Assembly (NCBI GenBank): GCA_017991595.1
Contig: JAGOQJ010000005.1
Span: forward strand, 1 to 64,000
Length of the DNA stretch: 64,000 nucleotides
Direction: 5' to 3'
Source of the DNA: Candidatus Didemnitutus sp.
GTDB lineage: Bacteria; Verrucomicrobiota; Verrucomicrobiia; Opitutales; Opitutaceae
Part shown: in pieces, positions 47,410 through 56,704 of the stretch
Layout: every line of letters begins with the position of its first letter
Position numbering within the stretch: position 1 is the first letter of the stretch
The notes under the pieces: generated by a model
What the model was told of the DNA's origin: nothing
Database searches by the model: none
Seen by the model: only the letters and a program-made list of their open reading frames with translations
Made by a program: the position numbers and the translations under genes

Positions 47410-47568
47410 GGGGTGATGGTGTTGGCCGAAGCAAAGCGACGCGCCCCACCCTTCGGCAATCCACCGGCGAAGGCGCCGAACGACTATTAGTTTAGCGGCG
47501 GGCACGGACAGCGCACGGACTGACAAAGAGATTGAGCCATTCGGCCCCGAGCCCATCTTGATGGCCCT

Positions 47569-48147
47569 GTGAGCCACATCGCCGCCGCCCTGGCCAAGAG
47601 CAAAGGCAAAGCCGTCAACGCCCCCAAGGACACGGAACTCGTTCCCGCGGCGCCGGCGCCGATCGACTATGTGCCACCTCCTGCCACCGGGCCGATCGAG
47701 CCGCCGCGCCGGTCGCGAGGGCTGATCGCCGGTGCAGCCTTGGCTGTGATTCTGCTGGGCGCTGCGGCTTACCTTTTCTGGCCGACGGGAAAACCCGTGG
47801 AGCCGCAACCCGCCGCGCCCGCGCCCCGCGTCGCGACCGCGGAAGCCGTCCCGGTGGAAACGCCGCGACCGGAAATCTCGCAGGTCGCCGGAGCCCCCGC
47901 TCCCGACGAAGCGGCCAGCCCCACCCGGCCGGCCACGCCGGAGGTCGACATGACGGTCGTTTTCGAGACGGTGCGTGCTTTCTCGATCTCCGCGGTGAAG
48001 GAAGGGACGGACGGACGCGCGATGATCGACGGCAAACTGCGTCACGTCGGCGACGAAGTCGCACCCGGGATCTGGCTGCACGGGATCGACGAAGGCCGAG
48101 TGCTTTTCCGCGACGAGGCAGGGCAGACTTATCCCCGACGCTTCTGA
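47569..48147 (+). CDS. Single-span membrane protein with GspB/C-like end
   Basis: The 192-aa product starts at GTG 47569. It has a cytosolic Lys/Pro-rich part, one helix (GLIAGAALAVILLGAAAYLFW) and a periplasmic Pro/Ala-rich linker. The C-terminal ARAMI-like stretch, DGRAMIDGKLRHVGDEVAPG followed by IWLHGIDEGRVLFRDEAGQ, is a small beta domain resembling the C terminus of GspB or the HR domain of GspC of type II secretion. A role in secretion is only a guess. It is isolated from other secretion genes here. Confidence 0.5.
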   Translation: MSHIAAALAKSKGKAVNAPKDTELVPAAPAPIDYVPPPATGPIEPPRRSRGLIAGAALAVILLGAAAYLFWPTGKPVEPQPAAPAPRVATAEAVPVETPRPEISQVAGAPAPDEAASPTRPATPEVDMTVVFETVRAFSISAVKEGTDGRAMIDGKLRHVGDEVAPGIWLHGIDEGRVLFRDEAGQTYPRRF

Positions 48148-48174
48148 CCGCGGCAATGGCGCGACGCGACGGGC

Positions 48175-49107
48175 TCAGGTCGGCAGGCGCCCGAGCACGG
48201 AGTTGCGCGCGAGCTCGGCGAGCATGCGTTCGCTGTCGGCGACGTTGGCCTCGGTCTCGTCCGGGTTAACGAAGGACCCGATGGAGCCGCGCAAAGATTC
48301 GAGCACGCGCATCACGTAGCCGTGCAAGGCCTCGGATTGGCTGGCATCGGCGAGCTGGGCTTGGGCGTAGAGCTGCGGGAGCGTCTCGTCGGAGAGTTTT
48401 TTCGCGTCGGCGGAGATCTCGTCGAACTGCACCTGCGCCTCCGCCAGCGGCAGGTTGCTGATCATCGCCACCCACTGGGAAAAGTTCACGGCGCGCAGCT
48501 TGGGCAAAGCGGTCGCCGGGAGGCTCGCCTGCGCGAGCAGGGATTGCTGCACGTCGACGATGTCGTTCGCGAAGGTGACCTCATCCTCGACTTGCCGCCC
48601 GGCTTGGATCGCGAGCAGGAAGGCCTGGAGGGTGGATTGCGAATAGTTCTGACGCTCCCAGTGATAGCCGGAAGTGGCCATGTTGCGCGCGTTGCCCAAG
48701 GCTTGGGTGAAGCCGTAGAGCTTCTCGGCGAAGCGCTGCAGGCAGCGGTCCCAATCGGCCCGGCGCTCGCGGATCGCGAGGGCGCGGAGGTAATCGGGGT
48801 GATGCTCGCGGCAATGGTCCTCCGCCGCCTCCAGCACCAGCCGGCGAATGTGGGGTTCCACCCGATCGAGTTGCGCGATGCCGGTGCGGAGCAGGGCCAA
48901 GGCCTCCTCAAGCTCGGCGCCTTCCGCCGTGTGCGCGGCTTTGGTCGCAGCGGAGGCAAACAGACCGGGCTTCCGCGCCCGCCACTCCTGCAGGCGGCTT
49001 TCGTGTTCGACCAAGACCGGGGCAATCGCCTCGCGGCCGAGGTGCAAGTGCGCTTCGCGCACCAGCAAGTCGCGGATGCGGCCCGGAATCATGGGCGGGA
49101 GACCCAT
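48175..49107 (-). CDS. Hypothetical all-helical protein
   Basis: The 310-aa soluble protein is rich in long amphipathic helices (for example EALALLRTGIAQLDRVEPHI and DRCLQRFAEKLYGFTQALG). I recognise no domain. No signal peptide or membrane segment is seen. An alternative start lies 15 bases downstream (ATG 49092). It converges on the GspB/C-like gene with a 27-base gap. Confidence 0.6.
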   Translation of the reverse strand: MGLPPMIPGRIRDLLVREAHLHLGREAIAPVLVEHESRLQEWRARKPGLFASAATKAAHTAEGAELEEALALLRTGIAQLDRVEPHIRRLVLEAAEDHCREHHPDYLRALAIRERRADWDRCLQRFAEKLYGFTQALGNARNMATSGYHWERQNYSQSTLQAFLLAIQAGRQVEDEVTFANDIVDVQQSLLAQASLPATALPKLRAVNFSQWVAMISNLPLAEAQVQFDEISADAKKLSDETLPQLYAQAQLADASQSEALHGYVMRVLESLRGSIGSFVNPDETEANVADSERMLAELARNSVLGRLPT

Positions 49108-49208
49108 GCGACCGGGACAAGGTCTTCAGCTGACACCACCGGCCTATACGCCTGCGCCGCAAGGATTTTCCTGACTGACTCTGCTCCGACCGGGTGATGC
49201 GGGCGCGC

Positions 49209-49234
49209 TTTCATGGGGAATGCACCCCATGAAA
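49209..49234. terminator. Stem-loop after fabF
   Basis: TTTCATGGGG (49209-49218) pairs with CCCCATGAAA (49225-49234) around AATGCA. It lies 38 bases after the fabF stop on the minus strand. It probably marks the end of the fatty-acid operon, though the T-run is missing. Confidence 0.5.
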
Positions 49235-49271
49235 TGCAGGAGCCAGCCGGCCCAAGCAAGCCGCGAACGGC

Positions 49272-50522
49272 TTAAAGCTTCCGGAAGACGAGCGCGGCGT
49301 TCTGGCCGCCGAAGCCGAGGTTGTCGCTCAGGACCGTGCGGACGTTCGCGCTGCGTTTCACGTTGGGCACGTAGTCGAGGTCGCACTCGGGATCGGGCGT
49401 TTCCAGATTGATGGTGGGCGCGATCTCGCCGGTCTGGATGGTCTTCACGCTGACGACGGCCTCGACGCCGCCGGCGGCGCCGAGCAAGTGGCCGGTCATG
49501 GACTTCGTGGAGCTGATGGCGACCTTGCGGGCGTGCTCGCCGAAGACCTTCTTGATGGCGAGGGTCTCGAACTTGTCGTTGTAGGGCGTCGACGTGCCGT
49601 GGGCGTTGATGTAGTCGATCTCGTCGGGGCGGACGCGGGCGTCGTTGAGCGCGCGGCTCATGGCGAGGGAGAGGCCCTTGCCCTCCGGATCAGGGGAAGT
49701 GATGTGGTAGGCGTCGCAGGTGGCGGCGTAGCCGGAGAGTTCGCAGTAGATGCGGGCCCCGCGCGCGAGGGCGTGCTCGAGGCTTTCGAGCACGAGGATG
49801 CCGGCGCCTTCGGCCATGACGAAGCCGTCGCGATTGGCGTCGAAAGGGCGGCTGGATTTCTGCGGATTGTCGTTGTTGGTGCTCATGGCCTTCATCGAGC
49901 AGAAGCCCGCGTAGGCCAGCGGCGTGATGGCGGCCTCGGCGCCGCCGCAGACCATGACATCGGCCTCGCCGCCGCGGATCATGCGCAGGGACTCGCCGAT
50001 GGCGTGGGTGGCGGTGGCGCAGGCGCTGACGACGCCGAAATTCGGACCGCGCGCGCCCAGATCGATGGCCACGAGGCCGCCGACCATATTGCTGATGAGC
50101 GCGGGGATCATGAACGGGGAGACCTTGCGCGGGCCTTTTTCGATCAGGTTCTTGTGCTGGGTCTCGATCGTCCACATGCCGCCGATGCCGGAGCCGATGA
50201 GCACGCCGACGCGGTCAGCATCCTCCTTGGTCATGTCGAGCTTGGCATCCGCCACGGCCTGGCGGGCGGCGCAGAAACCGAAGTGCGTATAACGGTCGTT
50301 ACGACGCGCCTCCTTCGGGTCCATGTGCTGGTTCACGTCCCAGTTGCGGACCTCGGCGCCGATCTGGCAGGTGTGGTCTTTCGCATCAAAGAGCGTGACG
50401 CGATCGATGCCGCATTTGCCGGCGAGGAGATTGGCCCAGAATTCGTCGACGTTATGGCCGAGGGCCGAGATGGCGCCCAGACCGGTGACAACGACGCGTT
50501 TGTGCGGAGAGACGGATTCCAT
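49272..50522 (-). CDS. fabF: Beta-ketoacyl-ACP synthase II
   Basis: The 416-aa condensing enzyme has the active-site Cys in VVSACATATHAIG and two His sites (NAHGTSTPYND and KSMTGHLLGAAGGVEA). It extends acyl-ACP by two carbons with malonyl-ACP. It lies downstream of acpP but is separated by a strong intrinsic terminator. Confidence 0.95.
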   Translation of the reverse strand: MESVSPHKRVVVTGLGAISALGHNVDEFWANLLAGKCGIDRVTLFDAKDHTCQIGAEVRNWDVNQHMDPKEARRNDRYTHFGFCAARQAVADAKLDMTKEDADRVGVLIGSGIGGMWTIETQHKNLIEKGPRKVSPFMIPALISNMVGGLVAIDLGARGPNFGVVSACATATHAIGESLRMIRGGEADVMVCGGAEAAITPLAYAGFCSMKAMSTNNDNPQKSSRPFDANRDGFVMAEGAGILVLESLEHALARGARIYCELSGYAATCDAYHITSPDPEGKGLSLAMSRALNDARVRPDEIDYINAHGTSTPYNDKFETLAIKKVFGEHARKVAISSTKSMTGHLLGAAGGVEAVVSVKTIQTGEIAPTINLETPDPECDLDYVPNVKRSANVRTVLSDNLGFGGQNAALVFRKL

Positions 50523-50539
50523 TCAGCGCAGGAGAGTGA

Positions 50540-50590
50540 AAAGAAAAAGGCGTTCTACCAGTCCGGAATTGCCGGTCGGTAGAACGCCTT
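50540..50590 (-). terminator. Intrinsic terminator/attenuator between acpP and fabF
   Basis: The 13-base arms AAGGCGTTCTACC (50547-50559) and GGTAGAACGCCTT (50578-50590) are perfect, around an 18-base loop. On the minus strand TTTTTCTTTTC follows. It should cut most acpP transcripts before fabF and so set a high acpP to fabF ratio. Confidence 0.85.
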
Positions 50591-50603
50591 GGGAAAGAGA
50601 AAC

Positions 50604-50867
50604 TTATTTAGCGCCAGCCTTCTGCTCGATGTAGTTGATCACATCGCCGACGGTCTGGAGCTTCTCGGCATCGGCCTCGGGGATCTCGCCCTTGATCTCG
50701 TTCTTGAACTCCTCTTCGAAGGCCATGATGAGCTCGACGGTGTCGAGGGAGTCAGCGCCCAGATCGTCGAGGAAGGAGGCCTCACGGGTGATTTGCTCCT
50801 CGTTAACATTCAGCTGGTTAACGATGATCTGCTTAACGCGTTGTTCGATGGTTTTCTGGTCGGCCAT
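50604..50867 (-). CDS. acpP: Acyl carrier protein
   Basis: ATG 50867 gives 87 aa. The phosphopantetheine Ser is in [20 protein letters not shown]. The protein is acidic and helical as expected. It carries growing acyl chains on the 4'-phosphopantetheine arm. It lies between fabG and fabF, as in many bacteria, and ends at the strong terminator at 50540-50590. Confidence 0.96.
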   Translation of the reverse strand: MADQKTIEQRVKQIIVNQLNVNEEQITREASFLDDLGADSLDTVELIMAFEEEFKNEIKGEIPEADAEKLQTVGDVINYIEQKAGAK

Positions 50868-50905
50868 GTGAATGAGGGTGTGTGAAAAGTGAGTGTGTCT
50901 TGGCA

Positions 50906-51652
50906 TCACATCACCATGCCGCCGTCAACGGTAAAAACCTGCCCGGTGATGTAGCCGGCTTCCTCGGAACAGAGGTAGGCGGTCATGTTCGCGATGTCGG
51001 CGGCTTCGCCCAGACGCTTGAGCGGGATGACGCTGAGGAGCTTCTCGCCGGCCTCGGGCGGGAGCACGGAGGTCATGTCGGTCTTGATGAAACCGGGGGC
51101 GACGGCGTTGCAGGTGACGTTGCGGGCCGCGAATTCCTTGGCGATGGCCTTGGTGAAGCCGATCATGCCGGCCTTGGCGGCGCAGTAGTTGGCCTGGCCG
51201 GCGTTGCCCATGAGGCCGACGACGGAGGTGATGTTCACGATGCGGCCCCAGCGCTTCTGGGTCATGGGACGGCCGATGAGCTTCGTCCAGTGGTAGCAGC
51301 TCGTGAGGTTGGTGGAGATGACGGACTCCCAATCGTCCTCGGACATGCGGAAGATCAGGCCGTCCTTGGTGATGCCGGCGTTGTTGACGAGGATGTCGAT
51401 GTGGCCGAACTCGGCGAGGAGTTGCTCGGAGGCCTGCTTCACCGCGGCGCCGTCGGCGACGTCCACGGCGAGGGCCTTGGCCTTGCCGCCGCTGGCGACG
51501 ATGGCCTCGGCGACCGCGCCGCAGCTCGCGGCGGATTTGCTCACGCAGATCACGGTCACGCCGTTCTTGGCGAGCAGTTCAGCGATGGCTTTGCCGATGC
51601 CGCGACCGGCGCCGGTGACGAGGGCCACACGATTGTTGTAGGTAAGGCTCAT
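50906..51652 (-). CDS. fabG: 3-oxoacyl-ACP reductase
   Basis: ATG 51652 gives 248 aa of short-chain dehydrogenase type. Motifs are [19 protein letters not shown] (NADPH), NNAG, catalytic Ser in [13 protein letters not shown] and YCAAKAG. It reduces 3-oxoacyl-ACP. It lies upstream of acpP on the same strand with a 38-base gap. Confidence 0.95.
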   Translation of the reverse strand: MSLTYNNRVALVTGAGRGIGKAIAELLAKNGVTVICVSKSAASCGAVAEAIVASGGKAKALAVDVADGAAVKQASEQLLAEFGHIDILVNNAGITKDGLIFRMSEDDWESVISTNLTSCYHWTKLIGRPMTQKRWGRIVNITSVVGLMGNAGQANYCAAKAGMIGFTKAIAKEFAARNVTCNAVAPGFIKTDMTSVLPPEAGEKLLSVIPLKRLGEAADIANMTAYLCSEEAGYITGQVFTVDGGMVM

Positions 51653-51773
51653 GGGTAAATCCGGCAAGCTACGTGGCAGCGCGCGTGACGCTGGGCAATC
51701 CCCAAGTCGACCCGTTCGGACACGGCGCCGTGCGGTGCCCACGGCGAGCCGCGGGCCTCGCGACGCAGCGTCA

Positions 51774-52943
51774 TCAATAGACGTCGCGCAGGTAGCGGTG
51801 CTCTTTCTTGAGCGCCTTCACGTAATCGACCGCCGCGGCGGCATCCATGCCGCCGTGCTGGGCCACGATCTCGTGCAGGGCCGCGTCGACGTCCTTCGCC
51901 ATGCGCTTGGCGTCGCCACACACGTAGAAATACGCCCCACCCTGCAACCATTGCCAGAGCTCGGCGCCGGCCGCGCGCATGCGGTCCTGCACGTAGATTT
52001 TCTCCGCCTGATCGCGCGAGAATGCGAGGTCGAGCCGGGCGAGCTTGCCCTGCGCCTGCCAGGCCAGCCACTCCTCCTCGTAGAGGAAATCGCAGGCGCG
52101 CTTCTGATCGCCGAAGAACAGCCAGTTCCGACCCGTCGCGCCGCTGGCAACACGATCCTGCATGAAGGCGCGGAACGGCGCCACGCCCGTGCCGGGTCCG
52201 ACCATGATGATGTCCTTCGCGCCGTCCTCGGGCACGCCGAAGTGCGATTGCGACATGAACACCGGCACCGGCGTCCGGTGCAGCTCCGCGCGGTCGGCGA
52301 GGAAGGTGGAGCACACGCCGAAACGCTGACGCCCGTTCGTCTCGTAGCGCACGGCGGCAACCGTCAGGTGCACCTCGTCGGGATAAGGCCGCGAGGACGA
52401 AGCGATCGAGTAGAGGCGCGGCATGAGCTTGCGCAGAAGATCGACGAATTCCTGGGGCGTCAGACGCGCGCCGGGAAACTCGGCCAACAGGTCGACGTAT
52501 TCGCGCTGGTGCAGGAACTCCGTCAGCCGCTCCTTCGCCTCGGGCGCGAGCAGGCCGTCGAGCGTCGCCTTTTCCGCGGCGTCGGTGGTCTTGGCGGCGA
52601 GCAGCTCGATGGCCTTGCGCGTCGGGCCGGCGATCGTCAACCGGGTCGCCAGCGCCTCGCGCAACGGGATCGGCGCGGCCAGTTTGAGCATGACGGGGCT
52701 GACCGGCTCTTCGCCGGTCGCGTGCAGGCGGCGGAGGATTTCCGCGACCACGTCCGGATGGTTGGTCGGGTAGATGCCGATCGAGTCGCCCGCCTTGTAG
52801 GTCAGGCCGCTGCCCGCGAGGCTCACGACGAAGTGCCGCGTGTCCTTGGCCGAGCCGGCCTTGTTGAGCAGGCGGTTCTCGGTCAAGCGAGCCGGGAACG
52901 GGTTGTCCTTCGTGAACGTGGCGTGGGCAGGTTCAACTTGCAT
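51774..52943 (-). CDS. CysJ-like FAD/NADPH reductase without flavodoxin
   Basis: ATG 52943 gives 389 aa. The protein has the FAD-binding region with RLYSIASSSRPYPDEV, the connection domain, and the NADP motif IIMVGPGTGVAPFRAFMQDR, ending in AVDYVKALKKEHRYLRDVY. This is the C-terminal half of sulfite reductase flavoprotein; the FMN/flavodoxin half is lacking, so its partner must be separate. Sulfite assimilation is the likely use. Confidence 0.85.
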   Translation of the reverse strand: MQVEPAHATFTKDNPFPARLTENRLLNKAGSAKDTRHFVVSLAGSGLTYKAGDSIGIYPTNHPDVVAEILRRLHATGEEPVSPVMLKLAAPIPLREALATRLTIAGPTRKAIELLAAKTTDAAEKATLDGLLAPEAKERLTEFLHQREYVDLLAEFPGARLTPQEFVDLLRKLMPRLYSIASSSRPYPDEVHLTVAAVRYETNGRQRFGVCSTFLADRAELHRTPVPVFMSQSHFGVPEDGAKDIIMVGPGTGVAPFRAFMQDRVASGATGRNWLFFGDQKRACDFLYEEEWLAWQAQGKLARLDLAFSRDQAEKIYVQDRMRAAGAELWQWLQGGAYFYVCGDAKRMAKDVDAALHEIVAQHGGMDAAAAVDYVKALKKEHRYLRDVY

Positions 52944-53074
52944 GGATAAACTGTGTTTGTGCGAGCGGGCGCAGTGGTGAGGCAAGCCCGTTTGCTGTCA
53001 CAGCTGGAAGCGCGCCCGAAGCTGGAGGCCTTTCCTGTTGCCCCTCCCCGCCCCGCAGCCCACGGTGGGAAGAC

Positions 53075-53848
53075 ATGGAACCCGTTCGCATCCACAAGTT
53101 CATCGCCGATTCCGGCCTCTGCTCCCGCCGGGCCGCCGAAGCGCTGATCGCCGCGGGCGAAGTCTACGTGAACGGCCAAAAGGCCGAGCTAGGCCAGAAG
53201 ATCGACCCGGCCACCGACAAGGTCAGCGTCCGCGGCAAGGCCGTGCGCGCCACCGCCCAGCCCAAGGTCACGCTCGCCATGCACAAACCGCGCGGCCTCG
53301 TCTGCAGCAACAGCGACCCGCACGCCGTCGACGGCACCATCTTCGACCTCCTGCCGCGCGAATGGGCCAAGCTCCGCCTCTTCTGCGCCGGCCGCCTCGA
53401 CAAGGAGAGCGAAGGCCTCCTCATCCTCACGACCGACGGCGAGCTCGCCAACAAGCTCATGCACCCGTCCAACACGGTCGTGAAGCGCTACTACGTGCAG
53501 CTCGAGGAACCGTTCCCCGCCTCGCGCCTCGGCCTGCTCATCCGCGGCGTCAAGGTCGAGGAGGAGTGGCTCAAGGTCGAGCGCGCCAACCTCGTCAATC
53601 CCTCCGCCGATAAGAAATCCGCCGCGCTCGACGTGCACCTGCACCACGGCAAGAAGCGCGAGATCCGCCAGCTCTTCCTCGCCCTCGGCTACCCGGTGAA
53701 ACGCCTCCGCCGCTACCAGATCGGCGCCTTCCCGCTGAAAGGAATTCCTTTGCGCGGGGTGAAACAACTTTCTACGAAGGAAATCTCATTGCTCTTCGCC
53801 ACGCCCCGCCCGCGCGCGGTGCGCACTCCCTCCGACCATGAAGCTTAA
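53075..53848 (+). CDS. rRNA pseudouridine synthase, RluB/RsuA group
   Basis: The 257-aa enzyme has an N-terminal S4 RNA-binding domain (RIHKFIADSGLCSRRAAEAL) and the catalytic Asp in GRLDKESEGLLILTTDG, with KKREIRQLFLALGYPVKRL. It makes pseudouridine in 23S or 16S rRNA; which site is unclear. It overlaps the downstream SH3-protein start by 11 bases. Confidence 0.9.
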   Translation: MEPVRIHKFIADSGLCSRRAAEALIAAGEVYVNGQKAELGQKIDPATDKVSVRGKAVRATAQPKVTLAMHKPRGLVCSNSDPHAVDGTIFDLLPREWAKLRLFCAGRLDKESEGLLILTTDGELANKLMHPSNTVVKRYYVQLEEPFPASRLGLLIRGVKVEEEWLKVERANLVNPSADKKSAALDVHLHHGKKREIRQLFLALGYPVKRLRRYQIGAFPLKGIPLRGVKQLSTKEISLLFATPRPRAVRTPSDHEA

Positions 53849-54608
53849 AGCCATTCTCCCGCTCCTCACGCTCGGCGCCCTCGCGCTCCAAGCCGAGCCG
53901 CTCGCCGCCGACACCGCCGTCTTCCAGCAAGCCGACGCCAGCTCGCCCGTCATCGCCCGCCTCAAGAGCGGCAGCAACGCCGACAGCGTCGGCGAGGCTC
54001 CCGCCGGCTGGCGCCGCGTCGAGGTCGAGGGCCAGTTCGAGGCCTTCGTCCACACCCGCGACATCACCAAAAGCCTCGATGTCCGCGAAGGCGCCAACCT
54101 CCTCACCGCGCCGCAGAAAAACGCCGCCGTGCTCACCGTCGCCCAGAAAGGCGACAAGACCGACATCGTCGGCGTCCGCGGCGATTACTGCCAGGTGCAG
54201 GTGACGAAGAAACTCCAGGGCTTCATCGCCGTCGGCGCCACGGCCAACCGCCCCGCCGCCGCGCCCGCGCTGCCGGCAGCGCCCACGACGCCTCCGCCCG
54301 TCGCCGCGCCCGCCACCACGGCCCCCGGCCGCGCTGTCGCCACCGGCAACACCGCCGATCTGCCCCGCCTCTTCAGCGGCACCCTCGTCCTTGCCCGCCG
54401 TCCGCTCATCAATCCGAATCCTCCCTACGACTACCAGCTCACCGACACCTCCGGCCGCCGCTTCGCCTACGTCGACACCAAGCGCCTCCTCCTCACCGAG
54501 AAACTCGAATCCTACCTCGAACGCCCCGTCGTCGTCACCGGCACCGTCCGCAACACGGTCGATGGGAAGGACCTCGTGGTCGCCGCCGAATCGATCCAGC
54601 TCAAATAA
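53838..54608 (+). CDS. Secreted bacterial-SH3 protein
   Basis: The 256-aa product has a signal peptide ([19 protein letters not shown]) and two SH3b-like modules ([38 protein letters not shown]). A Pro/Ala linker and a C-terminal OB-like domain ([19 protein letters not shown]) follow. It probably acts in the periplasm near the wall. It overlaps the pseudouridine synthase gene by 11 bases and ends at an intrinsic terminator. Confidence 0.75.
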   Translation: MKLKAILPLLTLGALALQAEPLAADTAVFQQADASSPVIARLKSGSNADSVGEAPAGWRRVEVEGQFEAFVHTRDITKSLDVREGANLLTAPQKNAAVLTVAQKGDKTDIVGVRGDYCQVQVTKKLQGFIAVGATANRPAAAPALPAAPTTPPPVAAPATTAPGRAVATGNTADLPRLFSGTLVLARRPLINPNPPYDYQLTDTSGRRFAYVDTKRLLLTEKLESYLERPVVVTGTVRNTVDGKDLVVAAESIQLK

Positions 54609-54625
54609 GACAGACAAAACAATTC

Positions 54626-54656
54626 AGCCGGCCCCGCGAGGCCGGCTTCTTTTTTC
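54626..54656 (+). terminator. Intrinsic terminator before folD
   Basis: AGCCGGCC (54626-54633) pairs with GGCCGGCT (54640-54647) around CCGCGA. TCTTTTTT follows on the plus strand. The folD ATG begins right after it. Confidence 0.88.
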
Positions 54657-54660
54657 TCCC

Positions 54661-55539
54661 ATGGAAATCATCGATGGCAATCAAGTCGCCGCCACCATCA
54701 TCGCCGAGCTGAAGGCCGAAGTCGCCACCTTCAGCGGCCGCAAGCCCTGCATCGCCCTCGTGCGCGTGGGCGACGACCCGGCCTCGATTTCCTACGTGAA
54801 GAAGAAGCAGGCCACCGCCGCCGAGATCGGCATGGAGAGCCGCCTGTTCCTGCCGCCCGTCACCATCACCCAAGCCGAGCTCTGCACGCTCATCGACCAG
54901 CTCAACGCCGACGACACCGTCGACGGCATCCTCGTGCAGTCCCCGTTGCCCAAGGGCATCGAGGAGGTCGCCGTCTTCCGCCGCATCGCCGCGCACAAGG
55001 ACGTCGACGGCTTCCACACGCTCAACCTCGGCAAGCTCGCGCAAGAGGACGAGACCGGCTTCGTCGCCTGCACGCCCGCCGGCATCATGGAGCTGCTCCA
55101 ACGCGCCAACGTCACGCTCGCCGGCAAACACGTCGTCGTTCTCGGCCGTTCCCTCATCGTCGGCAAACCGGCCGCGCTCCTCGCCGTCCAGCGCAAGCAG
55201 TGGGCCAACGCCACCGTCACCATCTGCCACTCGCAGACCGCCAATCTCCCCGCGCTCACGCGCCAAGCCGACGTGCTCATCGCCGCGATCGGCAAGCCCG
55301 AGTTCGTCACCGCCGACATGGTAAAACCCGGCGTGGTCGTGATCGACGTCGGCGTGAACCGCGTGCCCGACGCCTCGCGCAAGACCGGTTACCGCCTCAC
55401 CGGCGACGTGCATTTCCCGACCGTCTCGCCGCTGTGCTCAAAAATCACGCCCGTCCCCGGCGGCGTCGGCCCCATGACCGTCGCGATGCTGATGAAGAAC
55501 ACGGTCAAGGCCTACCTCCAGAACCGCGCCGCCGCCTGA
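54661..55539 (+). CDS. folD: Methylene-THF dehydrogenase / cyclohydrolase
   Basis: The 292-aa bifunctional enzyme interconverts methylene- and formyl-tetrahydrofolate. Motifs are [18 protein letters not shown] with the catalytic Lys, [29 protein letters not shown] (NADP) and [15 protein letters not shown]. The start at 54661 follows the terminator by 4 bases, so read-through or a promoter inside the previous gene is needed. Confidence 0.95.
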   Translation: MEIIDGNQVAATIIAELKAEVATFSGRKPCIALVRVGDDPASISYVKKKQATAAEIGMESRLFLPPVTITQAELCTLIDQLNADDTVDGILVQSPLPKGIEEVAVFRRIAAHKDVDGFHTLNLGKLAQEDETGFVACTPAGIMELLQRANVTLAGKHVVVLGRSLIVGKPAALLAVQRKQWANATVTICHSQTANLPALTRQADVLIAAIGKPEFVTADMVKPGVVVIDVGVNRVPDASRKTGYRLTGDVHFPTVSPLCSKITPVPGGVGPMTVAMLMKNTVKAYLQNRAAA

Positions 55540-55735
55540 TCGCTCCGCCGGTTGCGCGCGGCGAGGCACGCGGCGTTTGCTGCTCCCGAAAACCCGGGCG
55601 CGAAGCCGCGCAACACGGCCGCCGATCCCCCGCGGCCGATACGCGCAATTTATTATCGGACGGTTCAGAGATTCCGCTTCTGAAAGGGGTGCCCGCAGAA
55701 GCAGGCTTCAATCAATGACCCAGGTGCGATTGACT

Positions 55736-55750
55736 GGGGCTATTAGCCCC
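55736..55750. promoter_or_regulatory. Palindrome at PEP-CTERM start codon
   Basis: GGGGCTA and TAGCCCC form a 15-base palindrome around T, ending one base before the ATG at 55752, in the place where a ribosome site should be. It could bind a regulator or form RNA structure. The rest of the 212-base gap holds no gene. Confidence 0.45.
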
Positions 55751-55751
55751 T

Positions 55752-56483
55752 ATGAATTCCTTCCTGCAGGCTCATGGTTGCCGCTTGGTGGCGCTGTTCG
55801 CATTCCTCACCGCCGGACTCTCGGCGCAAGTGACCTTCACCGTCCACACGACGGCGCGCTACTCGATCTACGGCTACACCGCCGGCCAAAATGTGACCTT
55901 CAGCTTCGTGCTGTCCGACGAGCTGCCGAATCAGGCGCCGTCCTCCTTCATCGCTTGGCAGAATTTCTGGGCTGAATCGAACGCCGCGCAAAGCCCGCTG
56001 TGGGCCACCGTCTCGGGCACCGGCCTGACTGGCAACTTCCTCGCCGCGAGCGCGAGCAACGGCTCCCCGTCGAGCATCACGATGATCAAGTCCGAATCCG
56101 AACGGGACGACCTGCACTTTCTGGCCACCAACCCCGACCTCGTCGGCTCGATGGGCTTGTCGCTGCCCGACGGCACCCCTCTCCGCTCCATCACGGCTTC
56201 GTTCGAAAATGTCACCGATTTCACTTACCCCGGAGTATTCACCAACCCGGCGGACTATTTCGCCGCCTACGTCGGCACCTACACGCCGGAGGCTCCCTAT
56301 TCCATGCTCGTGGTCGTTCCCGTCGGGACCCTCGATGGCGGCGGCACGCCGCTTTTCACCGTCGATGAGGTCGTGATCAGCATGGGCGGGCCGTCGATCC
56401 CCGAGCCCACCACGTTCGCACTCCTCTTCGGGTGCTCGGCGCTGCTGGGCGCTGTCGTGATCCGTCGCCGTCGCACGGCTTGA
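55752..56483 (+). CDS. PEP-CTERM sorting-domain protein
   Basis: The 243-aa exported protein has a signal peptide (VALFAFLTAGLSAQ) and a beta-rich middle of unknown role. The C terminus shows the exosortase signature: IPEPTTFALLFGCSALLGAV followed by VIRRRR. Exosortase cleaves at PEP and anchors the protein to the envelope or exopolysaccharide. No exosortase gene is in the window. Confidence 0.9.
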   Translation: MNSFLQAHGCRLVALFAFLTAGLSAQVTFTVHTTARYSIYGYTAGQNVTFSFVLSDELPNQAPSSFIAWQNFWAESNAAQSPLWATVSGTGLTGNFLAASASNGSPSSITMIKSESERDDLHFLATNPDLVGSMGLSLPDGTPLRSITASFENVTDFTYPGVFTNPADYFAAYVGTYTPEAPYSMLVVVPVGTLDGGGTPLFTVDEVVISMGGPSIPEPTTFALLFGCSALLGAVVIRRRRTA

Positions 56484-56704
56484 GCGCCTGCGCGACGCGG
56501 CGGGCGTGAGGCGTGCGCGGAAAATCGCGCGTCAGCATCGATCTGGGCCGACGCAAATCGTCTCAATCGCCGGAGCGGCGAGTTCATTGCGCCCGCGCGC
56601 CGGGCTGGCTAGTCTGCGGGCGCCCCACCCAACCGCGATCGGCTCGCAGGCCGACGCAACGCGGCAACTCCCCAGCGTCCACCCGCACCGCTTCCGCTCG
56701 CCCC

